From positions 24,395-88,394 of the forward strand of contig JAQUVD010000010.1 in assembly GCA_028693555.1 (NCBI GenBank): a stretch of 64,000 bases of DNA, given 5' to 3'. Shown piece after piece: positions 17,257-26,528 of the stretch (the first letter of the stretch is position 1; every line of letters begins with the position of its first letter). The DNA comes from Hespellia sp. (GTDB lineage Bacteria > Bacillota > Clostridia > Lachnospirales > Lachnospiraceae). Both the position numbers and the translations under genes were made by a program. The notes under the pieces were generated by a model that saw only the letters and a program-made list of their open reading frames with translations, made no database searches and was not told the DNA's origin.

Positions 17257-18450
17257 TTATTTAAAAATTCTTGGAACGCCTCTTTCTTCTAATGCTTTTA
17301 AGATTGCAGCAGGATCATCGAATTTGCTTAACATGATCATTGCAGCGATTACGTATGGTTTGTAGCTGGCTTCTTTGTATAATGGATCACGGTAACGGTC
17401 GAATACACTTGCCTCTACTTCTCCGTCTTTACAGCTTACATCGTTGATGTCGGCTGGTAAGCAGTGAAGGTATAATGCTTTACCGTCTTTTGTTGTTTTC
17501 ATTAAGTCTTCGGTGCAGCACCAGTCTTTGTGCTCAGCGTTCTGTGCAAGTAATTCCTGCTCTAACTTGTTGATACCTTCTGTGTCACCCTCACCGTAAA
17601 GAGTTGTACGTGTTTCCATAGCAGCGAATGGAGCCCAGCTCTTAGGATATACGATATCAGCATCTTTGAATGCTTCAGCCATGTCATTGGTACGACGGAA
17701 GGATCCACCTGATTTTTCAGCGTTTGCATTTGCAACGGCTTCTACTTCCGGCATTACTTCATAACCTTCCGGATGAGCTAATACAACTTCCATGCCCATA
17801 CGAGTCATCAGACCGATGACACCCTGAGGAACAGAAAGTGGTTTGCCGTAAGAAGGTGAATAAGCCCATGTCATTGCAAGCTTTTTACCTTTTAAGTTCT
17901 CTACGCCGCCGAACTCATGGATGATATGTAACATATCTGCCATACACTGTGTAGGATGATCGATATCGCACTGTAAGTTTACAAGCGTAGGACGCTGCTC
18001 TAAGATACCGTCTTTATTTCCCTGCTCTACAGAATCAGCAACTTCATGCATGTAAGCATTTCCTTTTCCAATGTACATGTCATCACGGATACCGATGACA
18101 TCAGCCATGAAAGAAATCATGTTTGCTGTCTCACGAACGGTCTCGCCATGTGCAACCTGAGATTTTCCTTCGTCAAGATCCTGAACCTCAAGGCCTAATA
18201 AGTTACATGCAGAAGCGAAAGAGAAACGTGTACGTGTAGAGTTATCTCTGAATAAAGAGATACCAAGTCCGCTTTCAAATACCTTTGTGGAAATGTTGTT
18301 CTCTCTCATGTAGCGAAGAGCGTCAGCAACGGTCCATACAGCTTCTAATTCGTCATCTGTCTTCTCCCATGTGAGAAAGAAGTCGTTGTTGTACATTTCT
18401 TTGAAGTTTAAAGCGTTCAATTTATCAATATAAGTCTGTAATGTTTTCAT
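17257..18450 (-). CDS. ygeW: Knotted carbamoyltransferase YgeW
   Basis: A 397-residue member of the aspartate/ornithine carbamoyltransferase family. The carbamoyl phosphate loop STRTR is at 71-75 and HPTQCMADM near 175; LHCLPADI near the C-terminus is the second-substrate region. The FESGLGISLFRD lead-in and length fit the YgeW group of purine-degradation clusters. It probably releases carbamoyl phosphate from a carbamoylated intermediate for ArcC. The true substrate is not shown by the sequence. Confidence 0.93.
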   Translation of the reverse strand: MKTLQTYIDKLNALNFKEMYNNDFFLTWEKTDDELEAVWTVADALRYMRENNISTKVFESGLGISLFRDNSTRTRFSFASACNLLGLEVQDLDEGKSQVAHGETVRETANMISFMADVIGIRDDMYIGKGNAYMHEVADSVEQGNKDGILEQRPTLVNLQCDIDHPTQCMADMLHIIHEFGGVENLKGKKLAMTWAYSPSYGKPLSVPQGVIGLMTRMGMEVVLAHPEGYEVMPEVEAVANANAEKSGGSFRRTNDMAEAFKDADIVYPKSWAPFAAMETRTTLYGEGDTEGINKLEQELLAQNAEHKDWCCTEDLMKTTKDGKALYLHCLPADINDVSCKDGEVEASVFDRYRDPLYKEASYKPYVIAAMIMLSKFDDPAAILKALEERGVPRIFK

Positions 18451-18499
18451 TTAATAATCCTCCTAAGATTCTGAATTGTTTGATTGGTTATTTACAAAA

Positions 18500-19810
18500 T
18501 TATTTGCAGTAAGCAGTTGGAAGCGCAGCGTATACAGCAGCACATTTCACAAGGTCTTCTTTCCATGTCTTCTCGTTTGGAGCGTGAGCCTGAGCTTCTG
18601 CACCAGGTCCGAATCCGATACAAGGAATTCCGTTACGTCCCATGATAGAAACACCATTTGTTGAGAAGGTCCATTTGTCTGTAACCGGACGTTCTTTTCT
18701 CATTGTATCTGTCTCAGGGGAGCCGCTTCTTGTTGTTCCGTAGAGGTTTGTGTAAGCTTCTTCCATTGCCTTTGTTACCTCATGTGTCTCAGGAATTGCC
18801 CATGTTGGGAAGTAACACTCGATTGGATATACAAGTCCTGTGTAAGATGGACGCTCATACTGATACATAGAAACAGCGACATCATCTCCGTATTTCTGAA
18901 CGCTTGGAAGAGCACGGATCTCATCTAAACAGCTTTCCCATGTCTCACCGAATGTCATACGACGGTCTAATGATACTGCACAGGAGTCAGCAACGGCACA
19001 ACGGCTTGGAGAGGTATAGAAAATCTCAGATGTTGTAACTGTTCCACGTCCTAAGAAACGAGCTTCTTTATAATCCGGGTTGTATTTCTCGTCTAACATT
19101 TTTACAAGGCCTTTGATCTCTGTTCCGTCTGCTGCGTCATTTTCATTTAATGCGCGCACATCCTGTAAGATGTCGGCCATCTTGTAGATTGCGTTGTCTC
19201 CACGCTCTGGAGCAGAACCGTGGCAGGATACACCCTTGACATCAATTCTGATTTCCATACGTCCACGCTGTCCGCGGTAGATACCGCCGTCTGTTGGCTC
19301 TGTAGATACAACGAAGTCCGGACGAACCTTGTCTTCTTTGATGATGTATTCCCAGCAGAGTCCGTCACAGTCTTCTTCCTGAACCGTTCCGGTTACTAAT
19401 GCTGTGTATTTATCGTTTAATAATCCAAGGTCTTTCATGATCTTTGCACCGTATACTGCAGATACGATACCACCCATCTGATCGGATGTTCCACGTCCGC
19501 CGATCTCTGTGTCTGACTCGAATCCGTCATAAGGATCAAATTCCCAGTTTTTGATGTTACCGATACCAACGGTGTCGATATGAGCATCAAAACCGATCAG
19601 TTTCTCGCCGGTTCCCATGTAACCAAGTACATTTCCCATGGGGTCGATGTCGACTTTGTCAAATCCAACAGCTTTCATTTCTTCAGCAATACGGTCGATG
19701 TGACCTTTTTCTCCGCAGCTCTCGCCCGGAATCTTAACGAGATCTCTCAAGAACTTTGTCATGTCTTTCTCATAGCCTTGTGCAGCTTCTTTGATTTTTG
19801 TGTAATCCAT
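18500..19810 (-). CDS. ygeY: M20 family metallopeptidase YgeY
   Basis: A 436-residue zinc amidohydrolase of the ArgE/DapE type. FDAHIDTVG and [10 protein letters not shown] provide metal-binding His and Asp; VQEEDCDG has the catalytic glutamate pair; CIGFGPG is the late motif. YgeY homologues always travel with ygeX and ygeW and are part of the cluster reported for anaerobic urate breakdown. It likely removes an acyl or carbamoyl group from a 2,3-diaminopropionate-like intermediate. That reaction is inference. Confidence 0.92.
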   Translation of the reverse strand: MDYTKIKEAAQGYEKDMTKFLRDLVKIPGESCGEKGHIDRIAEEMKAVGFDKVDIDPMGNVLGYMGTGEKLIGFDAHIDTVGIGNIKNWEFDPYDGFESDTEIGGRGTSDQMGGIVSAVYGAKIMKDLGLLNDKYTALVTGTVQEEDCDGLCWEYIIKEDKVRPDFVVSTEPTDGGIYRGQRGRMEIRIDVKGVSCHGSAPERGDNAIYKMADILQDVRALNENDAADGTEIKGLVKMLDEKYNPDYKEARFLGRGTVTTSEIFYTSPSRCAVADSCAVSLDRRMTFGETWESCLDEIRALPSVQKYGDDVAVSMYQYERPSYTGLVYPIECYFPTWAIPETHEVTKAMEEAYTNLYGTTRSGSPETDTMRKERPVTDKWTFSTNGVSIMGRNGIPCIGFGPGAEAQAHAPNEKTWKEDLVKCAAVYAALPTAYCK

Positions 19811-19880
19811 TTTGTACCTAACCTTTCATATTAGTGAGAATGTTGATATGTTACGTTTTTATATAAAAAGCGTTCACTTT

Positions 19881-21086
19881 TTATTTTTCATTTCCATCCC
19901 AGACGATTGATTTGTAACGATCTGGGTCTGTGTCACCCTCCGTAGAGAAGAGAAGGACTTTGGAATCTTTATTAAGACCTAAGTGTTCTTTTAATTCTTT
20001 GTATTCCGGCATTGTCATGATACATGCGAGAGTGCCGAATGGAGCGGCTCCGGATTCTCCGGATACAACCTGTGTATCTCCTTTCAATGGAGCGGAGAGC
20101 ATTCTCATGCCCTTTGCTGCAACCCAGTCAGGAGCTGCGACAAATGTGTCCACATGATTCTTTAAGATGTCCCATGAGATTGTGTTTGGCTCTCCACATG
20201 CAAGACCTGCCATGATGGTTGGCATATCGCCGTCTACGATTCGTAATTTTCCGTCGCCGGCAACTGCACCTTTGTAGAGACATGCTGCTGTATCAGCTTC
20301 TACGACAACAACGATCGGCGGATTCTCTGGATAACGGTTTGCAAAGTAGCCCTGAACAGCGCCTGCGAGTGATCCGACACCGGCCTGAACAAATACATGA
20401 GTTGGTCTGTCACACCCGAAGCCACGGAGCTGTTTGTCAGCTTCTAATGCCATGGTTCCGTATCCTTCCATAATCCATGCAGGAATCTCTTCGTAACCAT
20501 CCCATGCGGTATCCTGTACGACAACACCGTTCTTTACTTTCGAAGCGGCATCGGCTGCCATACGAACACATTCATCATAATTGACTTCTTCGATGGTTGC
20601 GGTTGCATTTTCTTTTAAGATATTATTCAGACGGGTCTGTGTACTTCCCTTTGGCATGAAGACAACTGCCTTCTGTCCGAGTTTATTTGCAGCCCAGGCA
20701 ACTCCACGTCCGTGATTACCATCTGTAGCTGTAAAGAAGGTACATTGTCCGAACTCCTCACGGAGCTTTTCTGATGTGAGTACATCATATGGAAGTTCTG
20801 CAACATCCTTTCCTGTCTGTGAGGCAATGTATCTTGCCATAGAGTAGGAACCGCCGAGTACTTTAAATGCATTCAGACCGAAACGGTAAGATTCATCCTT
20901 TACATAAATCTGTCCCAGTCCTAAGTAATCAGCCATATGTGTAAGGTTTGCAAGTGGTGTCTCGCTGTATTGAGGAAAGCTTTCGTGGAAAGCCTTTGCT
21001 TTCTCGACCTCTGAGATTGCCATTACAGGTAAGTTCGCATCAGCAGATTTAGGCATTTTATTTATTGCCCATTCAATAGATTTCAT
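19881..21086 (-). CDS. ygeX: Diaminopropionate ammonia-lyase YgeX
   Basis: A 401-residue fold type II PLP enzyme, near the 398 residues of E. coli DpaL. Lys75 in NAFKVLGGS is the PLP lysine (E. coli Lys77), and VQAGVGSLAGAV is the PLP phosphate loop. It turns 2,3-diaminopropionate into pyruvate and two ammonia. It is the first gene of the leftward operon, with AGGAGG before the ATG and a promoter at 21135-21162. In purine breakdown it would supply pyruvate from the carbon skeleton. The name dpaL is also used. Confidence 0.95.
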   Translation of the reverse strand: MKSIEWAINKMPKSADANLPVMAISEVEKAKAFHESFPQYSETPLANLTHMADYLGLGQIYVKDESYRFGLNAFKVLGGSYSMARYIASQTGKDVAELPYDVLTSEKLREEFGQCTFFTATDGNHGRGVAWAANKLGQKAVVFMPKGSTQTRLNNILKENATATIEEVNYDECVRMAADAASKVKNGVVVQDTAWDGYEEIPAWIMEGYGTMALEADKQLRGFGCDRPTHVFVQAGVGSLAGAVQGYFANRYPENPPIVVVVEADTAACLYKGAVAGDGKLRIVDGDMPTIMAGLACGEPNTISWDILKNHVDTFVAAPDWVAAKGMRMLSAPLKGDTQVVSGESGAAPFGTLACIMTMPEYKELKEHLGLNKDSKVLLFSTEGDTDPDRYKSIVWDGNEK

Positions 21087-21134
21087 TTTATTACCTCCTA
21101 AAAAATTTTTTGGTGAATCAGTTCTTATAAAGCC

Positions 21135-21162
21135 ATCATAACATAAAAATCGAATTTGTAAA
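21135..21162 (-). promoter_or_regulatory. Leftward promoter of ygeX-ygeY-ygeW-arcC-permease
   Basis: On the minus strand: TTTACA, a 16-base spacer, TATGAT. It faces away from the ridA promoter, with the operator between. Confidence 0.65.
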
Positions 21163-21168
21163 TAGAAA

Positions 21169-21200
21169 ATCTAAAAATTTTTTAGGTTATCTAAAAATTT
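21169..21200. promoter_or_regulatory. Candidate operator between the divergent purine operons
   Basis: The 12-base unit ATCTAAAAATTT occurs twice, at 21169 and 21189, exactly 20 bases (two helical turns) apart. The first unit is also the left arm of the 15-base palindrome CTAAAAA-T-TTTTTAG (21171-21185). It lies upstream of both -35 boxes, a place for an activator of both directions. TTATCTAAAAAT recurs in reverse at 42776-42787. Confidence 0.6.
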
Positions 21201-21203
21201 GTG

Positions 21204-21232
21204 TTGCAAAGTAGTGATATCAATGATATAGT
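21204..21232 (+). promoter_or_regulatory. Rightward promoter of ridA-ssnA-ygfK-xdh-hydrogenase
   Basis: TTGCAA, a 17-base spacer, TATAGT; directly downstream of the candidate operator. Confidence 0.7.
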
Positions 21233-21287
21233 GAGGATAACAAAGAAAATATTGTTTAATATGTACAAAGCAGGAGGTATTACTATT

Positions 21288-21662
21288 ATGAAATTAGTAA
21301 AGTCAGACAAAGCACCAAAGGCATTAGGTCCTTACTCACAGGGATACGTATATCAGGGAGTCTTATACTGTTCAGGACAGATTCCAATTGATCCAAAAAA
21401 GGATGATGTTGTGGCACAGGATATTGAAGGACAGACAGAACAGGTATGTAAGAATCTGGCAGAAGTATTAAAAGAAGCAGGAACTTCTTTTGAACAGGTA
21501 ATAAAGACAACCTGTTTCCTGAGCGACATGGGAAACTTTGCAGCATTTAATGAAGTGTACGCAAAATACTTTACATCGAAGCCAGCCAGATCCTGCGTAG
21601 CAGTAAAGGATCTTCCCAAAGGCGTGTTATGTGAAATCGAGCTGATTGCAGCCGTAGAATAA
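21288..21662 (+). CDS. ridA: RidA family deaminase
   Basis: A 124-residue YjgF/YER057c/UK114 protein. GPYSQGYVYQG, LYCSGQIPIDP and ARSCVAVKDLPKG are family signatures, with the substrate-binding arginine in the last and a glutamate in CEIELIA. RidA hydrolyses reactive enamines and imines from PLP enzymes, here most likely 2-aminoacrylate made by the YgeX lyase encoded divergently. I start at 21288 because CAGGAGG lies 10 bases upstream and the frame before it has no family match. First gene of the rightward operon, 11 bases before ssnA. Confidence 0.93.
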   Translation: MKLVKSDKAPKALGPYSQGYVYQGVLYCSGQIPIDPKKDDVVAQDIEGQTEQVCKNLAEVLKEAGTSFEQVIKTTCFLSDMGNFAAFNEVYAKYFTSKPARSCVAVKDLPKGVLCEIELIAAVE

Positions 21663-21673
21663 GGAGGTTATTT

Positions 21674-23005
21674 ATGATACTTGTTGGAAATGGAAAATTA
21701 GTAACCAGAGATGATGCCAATCTGTATTTTGAAAATGGAGCTGTTGCGATTGACGGAAGCAAAATTGTGGAAGTAGGAGAAGCTTCTTTATTAAAAGAAA
21801 AATATAAAGCTGCAGAATGGATTGATGCAAAGGGTGGTGTCATCATGCCGGCATTCATCAATACACATGAACACATTTACAGTGCAATGGCAAGAGGATT
21901 TTCTATTAAAGGGTACAATCCGAATGGATTTCTTGATATCTTAGATGGGCAATGGTGGACAATTGACAGACATCTTACCTTAGAACAGACAAAGTACAGT
22001 GCCATCGATACCTTTATTTCAAGTATCCGTAATGGTGTAACAACGGTATTTGATCATCATGCAAGCTTTGGACATATTACAGACAGTCTGTTTACCATCG
22101 CAGATGTCGCAAAAGATCTTGGAATCAGAGCGTGTCTCTGCTACGAAGTGTCAGACCGTGACGGAATGGACAAAGCAAGGGAAGCGGTTATGGAAAATGC
22201 AAACTTCATCAAATATGCGTTAAAAGATGATACAGACATGATTGCCGGAATGATGGGAATGCATGCACAGTTCACAATCTCGGATGAGACGATGGAATTT
22301 GCAGCAGCAAATAAGCCGTCTGAAGTGGGATATCACATTCATGTAGCAGAGGGAATCGAAGATCTTCATGATTGCTTACATAAGTATGGTAAGAGAATTG
22401 TAGATCGTCTGATGGACAACGATATTCTTGGAGAAAAGACACTTCTCGGTCATTGTATCTACATCAATTCTCATGAGATGGATCTGATTAAGGATACGAA
22501 TACCATGGTAGTTCATAATCCGGAATCGAATATGGGAAATGCCTGTGGATGTCCTCCGACCATGGAACTGGTACACCGTGGAATCCTGACGGGGCTTGGA
22601 ACAGACGGATATACACACGATATGACAGAGTCATATAAAGTAGCCAATGTACTTCATAAACATAACCTGTGTGATGCCAATGCAGCCTGGGGAGAAGTAC
22701 CGCAGATGCTCTTTGAGAACAATGCAAAGATTGCAAACCGCTATTTTGATGCACCACTGGGCGTATTAAAACCGGGAGCAGCCGCAGATGTGATTGTCTT
22801 AGATTACAATCCACCGACAAGACTGGGGGCTGATAATATCAATGGACACATTTTATTCGGAATGACAGGAAGAGATGTTGTCACAACAATTGGAAATGGT
22901 AAAGTACTCATGAAGGACCGTGAAGTCAAGGTGATCGATGTAGAACAAGCGATGGCTAAGACAAGAGAAGAATCAGCGAAACTCTGGAAGAGTATTAATG
23001 GATAA
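21674..23005 (+). CDS. ssnA: Putative aminohydrolase SsnA
   Basis: A 443-residue amidohydrolase-superfamily enzyme. Metal ligands are visible: His65 and His67 in NTHEHIYS, a histidine in HVAEGIED, one in LLGHCIY and the late aspartate in GLGTDGYTHD. It matches SsnA, the cytosine/guanine deaminase-like enzyme of purine clusters. It should deaminate or hydrolyse a purine or an opened imidazole intermediate. It is followed by ygfK after 12 bases. Guanine deaminase is an alternative, but the cluster order favours SsnA. Confidence 0.92.
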   Translation: MILVGNGKLVTRDDANLYFENGAVAIDGSKIVEVGEASLLKEKYKAAEWIDAKGGVIMPAFINTHEHIYSAMARGFSIKGYNPNGFLDILDGQWWTIDRHLTLEQTKYSAIDTFISSIRNGVTTVFDHHASFGHITDSLFTIADVAKDLGIRACLCYEVSDRDGMDKAREAVMENANFIKYALKDDTDMIAGMMGMHAQFTISDETMEFAAANKPSEVGYHIHVAEGIEDLHDCLHKYGKRIVDRLMDNDILGEKTLLGHCIYINSHEMDLIKDTNTMVVHNPESNMGNACGCPPTMELVHRGILTGLGTDGYTHDMTESYKVANVLHKHNLCDANAAWGEVPQMLFENNAKIANRYFDAPLGVLKPGAAADVIVLDYNPPTRLGADNINGHILFGMTGRDVVTTIGNGKVLMKDREVKVIDVEQAMAKTREESAKLWKSING

Positions 23006-23017
23006 GGAGAAGACAAA

Positions 23018-26005
23018 ATGAGCGATATTATGACATGTATACCTTTTTCACAGCTTTTGAACTGGGTATTAGAAGAACGGGAAACGAAAGAAAGCGTGTT
23101 TGGAGTGCGCAGACCCTATGTGGCAGATCCGGCGAAAGCAAGGGAGTTATTTGAAAGAAAGCTCGAGACTGTGATTGGACCGGCAGCAGGACCAAACAGT
23201 CAGCTTGCACAGAATATCATTGCTTCATACTATGCAGGAAGCCGTTTCTTCGAATTAAAGACGGTTCAGATCATGGATGGTGCAGAGCTTGCAGCCTGTG
23301 TGAACAAACCATGTATCAAAGCAGATGATGAGTGCTATAACTGTGAGTGGTCTACTGAACTTTACGTGCCACAGGCTCAGGATGAATATATCAAAGCGTG
23401 GATGCTTCTGCATGTAATTGCAAAAGAATACGGCCTTGGTCTTGCAGATGGATTCCAGTTCAATATCAGTGTTGGATATGATCTTGCAGGAATCAAATCA
23501 GAAAAGATCGATACCTTTATCAATCATATGATGGATGCAAAGGATACAGAGTGCTTTCAGGAAGCAAAAGCATACCTTCTTGCCAATGTGGGGCGTTTTG
23601 AGAATGTCACAGCAGAAGATATCGAGGCGATTTCTTCGAACATCTGCAATTCCGCAACGATTTCTACACTGCACGGATGTCCTCCACAGGAGATCGAAAG
23701 TATTGCAACTTATTTATTAGAAGAAAAAGGAATCCATACCTTTATCAAATGTAATCCGACACTGCTCGGATATGATTATGCAAGAAAAACAATGGATGAG
23801 ATGGGCTATGACTATGTCGCATTTGGAAAATTCCACTTTGAGGATGATCTTCAGTATGAAGATGCGGTTCCAATGCTCCAGAGATTACAGGCATTAGCGG
23901 ACGCGAAGAAATTAGCGTTTGGCGTGAAGATTACGAATACATTCCCGGTTGATGTAAAAGCCGGAGAGCTCCCAAGTGAAGAGATGTATATGTCAGGAAA
24001 ATCCCTGTACGCATTATCACTTTCTGTGGCAGCGAATCTTTCCCGTGACTTTGGCGGAAAACTGCGTATCGCATATTCCGGCGGAGCAGATTATTTCAAT
24101 ATTGAAAAGATTGTCGGATGTGGTATCTGGCCTGTTACAATGGCAACAACGATCTTAAAACCAGGTGGATACCAGAGACTGTCCCAGATTGCAAAGGCAC
24201 TTGAGAAGTTCGGTGGTCAGGAATTTGCAGGCATCGATGTGGCAGCACTGGAACAACTGGTGGAAGAAGCAAAAAATGACAAACATCATACAAAAGCAGC
24301 CAAAATGCCTGTATCCAGAAAATCAGGAGAACCGGTTCCTCTGATGAACTGCTACACAGCACCTTGTCAGGATACCTGTCCGATTCATCAGGATATCCCA
24401 ACGTATCTGCAGCTTGTTGGTGAAGGCAGATACGAGGAAGCACTTCAGGTTATCATGGATAAGAATGCACTTCCATTCATGACAGGAACGATCTGTGCAC
24501 ACGGATGTATGAGCGCATGTACCCGTAATTTCTATGAGACACCGGTACAGATCAGAGGAGTGAAACTAGAAGCGGCACAGAACGGATATGAAGCAGTCTT
24601 AGCGAAACTTGCAAAGACAGGTAAGAGTGATAAGAAAGTGGCTGTCATTGGCGGAGGTCCGGCAGGCATGGCATCTGCTTACTACCTTGCAAAAGGCGGT
24701 GCAACTGTCACATTATTTGAAAAGACAGAATCACTCGGCGGTGTGGTAAATCACGTGATTCCCGACTTTAGAATCGACGGAGAAGTGATTGCAAAAGATG
24801 CATCCTTCCTTGAAAAATTAGGCGTGGAGATCGTATACAACAGCATGGTAGATGATGTGGAAATTCTAAAGAAGCATGGATATGATGCAGTCGTACTTGC
24901 AGTAGGAGCATACAAGCGTGGAAATCTTACAATCGAAGGAACAACAGCGAAGAATGCACTGGAATACTTAGAAGAATTTAACCAGACGCAGGGGAAGGTT
25001 GCCCTTGGTCAGAATGTGGTTGTCATCGGTGGCGGAAATACAGCGATGGATACAGCAAGAGCAGCAAAACGCAATGAAGGCGTAGAACATGTATATCTTG
25101 TATATAGAAGAACGAAACGCTATATGCCTGCGGACGAAGAAGAATTATTATTAGCAATAGAAGATGGTGTGGAATTCAAAGAACTGCTCGCACCTGTAAA
25201 AATGGAAAACGGAACACTAGTCTGCAAGAAGATGATACTTGGAGAAATCGATGCATCCGGCCGCCGCGGTGTAGAAAGTACGGATGAAATCGTAGAGATC
25301 CCTGCCGATACTGTGATTGCAGCCGTAGGTGAAAAGGTTCCAACCGATTTCTATGAGAAGAACGGTCTGAATGTAGATGAAAAGGGACGCCCTAGAGTAT
25401 CTGACAAGCTGGAAGCAAGCACACCGGGTGTATATGTGGTCGGAGATGGCCTGTATGGTCCATCCATTGTTGTAAAAGCGATGGCAAATGCGAAGACAGC
25501 AGCAGAAGCAATCCTAGGTGAAAGCGTATCAGGTGATGTTGCGATTGCATCTGAAAAAGCTGTAATCTATGAGAAGAAGGGAATCCTTGCTGAGCCGGAA
25601 GCAATCGGACAGGAGAGTGACCGTTGTCTTGGATGCGCAACCGTATGTGAGAACTGCGTAGATGTCTGTCCGAATAGAGCAAACATTTCCATCAAGGTTC
25701 CGGGTATGGAGATGGAGCAGGTGATTCACGTTGACTATATGTGTAACGAATGTGGCAACTGCAACAGCTTCTGTCCATACGCATCGGCACCGTACCAGAG
25801 CAAATTCACACTGTTTGCGAGTCAGGCAGACATGCAGGACAGCAAGAATGACGGATTTGTTGTGCTCGATGCTGCAAGGCATGAATATCAGGTTCGTTTC
25901 CTTGGAAATATAAGTACCGTAAAACCGGCAGATGGCAATATTCCATCCGGTATCGTAGACATTATGAATGCAGTATGTGATGGTTATGGATATCTGATTC
26001 CATAG
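23018..26005 (+). CDS. ygfK: Putative selenate reductase subunit YgfK (FAD/NAD(P) and Fe-S flavoprotein)
   Basis: A 995-residue multi-domain oxidoreductase, close to E. coli YgfK (1032). Order: a dihydroorotate dehydrogenase-like N-terminal barrel (about 1-420); a cysteine motif in CQDTCPIH (about 450); an FAD site VAVIGGGPAGMA (about 545); an NAD(P) site VVVIGGGNTAMD (about 670); and a C-terminal ferredoxin region with CLGCATVCENC and CNECGNCNSFCP. The architecture resembles dihydropyrimidine dehydrogenase. In purine clusters it is thought to reduce a ring intermediate or pass electrons; the selenate reductase name is historical. The next gene, a ferredoxin, is a likely partner. Confidence 0.92.
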   Translation: MSDIMTCIPFSQLLNWVLEERETKESVFGVRRPYVADPAKARELFERKLETVIGPAAGPNSQLAQNIIASYYAGSRFFELKTVQIMDGAELAACVNKPCIKADDECYNCEWSTELYVPQAQDEYIKAWMLLHVIAKEYGLGLADGFQFNISVGYDLAGIKSEKIDTFINHMMDAKDTECFQEAKAYLLANVGRFENVTAEDIEAISSNICNSATISTLHGCPPQEIESIATYLLEEKGIHTFIKCNPTLLGYDYARKTMDEMGYDYVAFGKFHFEDDLQYEDAVPMLQRLQALADAKKLAFGVKITNTFPVDVKAGELPSEEMYMSGKSLYALSLSVAANLSRDFGGKLRIAYSGGADYFNIEKIVGCGIWPVTMATTILKPGGYQRLSQIAKALEKFGGQEFAGIDVAALEQLVEEAKNDKHHTKAAKMPVSRKSGEPVPLMNCYTAPCQDTCPIHQDIPTYLQLVGEGRYEEALQVIMDKNALPFMTGTICAHGCMSACTRNFYETPVQIRGVKLEAAQNGYEAVLAKLAKTGKSDKKVAVIGGGPAGMASAYYLAKGGATVTLFEKTESLGGVVNHVIPDFRIDGEVIAKDASFLEKLGVEIVYNSMVDDVEILKKHGYDAVVLAVGAYKRGNLTIEGTTAKNALEYLEEFNQTQGKVALGQNVVVIGGGNTAMDTARAAKRNEGVEHVYLVYRRTKRYMPADEEELLLAIEDGVEFKELLAPVKMENGTLVCKKMILGEIDASGRRGVESTDEIVEIPADTVIAAVGEKVPTDFYEKNGLNVDEKGRPRVSDKLEASTPGVYVVGDGLYGPSIVVKAMANAKTAAEAILGESVSGDVAIASEKAVIYEKKGILAEPEAIGQESDRCLGCATVCENCVDVCPNRANISIKVPGMEMEQVIHVDYMCNECGNCNSFCPYASAPYQSKFTLFASQADMQDSKNDGFVVLDAARHEYQVRFLGNISTVKPADGNIPSGIVDIMNAVCDGYGYLIP

Positions 26006-26020
26006 AATCGAGGGAATAAT

Positions 26021-26512
26021 ATGAAGAACAAAGTACCCCGTTTTGTTGCACGGGTATACTGCAAAGGCTGTGAGCACTCACAGCCTGATGCAGAAGGGAA
26101 AGATTGTACATATGGCTGTATCGGGTGTGGGGGCTGTGTAGAGAGCTGTAAGCTTCACGCGATCACGATTGGCGAGCATGGAGCCGCAGTTGTGGATGAG
26201 AAAAAATGTGTGGGCTGTGGATTGTGTATCAAAGCCTGTCCGCAGGACATTATTCACAAAGTAGCTGCCGATCATAGTTTCCAGCCACTCTGCTCGAACA
26301 GGGACGCTGCAGCAGCTGCAAAAAAAGCATGTGATAATAGCTGTATTGGATGTAGAATCTGTGAAAAGAACTGTCCGATGGGAGCGATTACAATCGAAGG
26401 CAATCATGCAGTCATCGACGAAGAATTATGTACAGATTGTGGATTTTGTCTTGTAAAATGTCCGCGCGGGGTTATCGAGGATGTGCGTGGGCTAATTTGT
26501 AAAAACAGATAG
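26021..26512 (+). CDS. Polyferredoxin-like 4Fe-4S protein
   Basis: A 163-residue protein with up to four cluster-binding cysteine groups: CIGCGGCVESC (near 40), CVGCGLCIKACP, CIGCRICEKNCP and CTDCGFCLVKCP. The pattern resembles the ferredoxin part of RnfB. No membrane segment is seen. It lies between ygfK and the xanthine dehydrogenase (15- and 16-base gaps), so it probably carries electrons between YgfK, the xanthine dehydrogenase and the hydrogenase unit. Partner specificity is inferred from order alone. Confidence 0.85.
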   Translation: MKNKVPRFVARVYCKGCEHSQPDAEGKDCTYGCIGCGGCVESCKLHAITIGEHGAAVVDEKKCVGCGLCIKACPQDIIHKVAADHSFQPLCSNRDAAAAAKKACDNSCIGCRICEKNCPMGAITIEGNHAVIDEELCTDCGFCLVKCPRGVIEDVRGLICKNR

Positions 26513-26528
26513 AAAGGAAGCAGGCATT

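Noticed and set aside
16286..18450. Arginine deiminase pathway (arcC plus a carbamoyltransferase)
   Set aside because: No arcA or arginine/ornithine antiporter is present, and the carbamoyltransferase has the YgeW pattern and lies with ygeX and ygeY.
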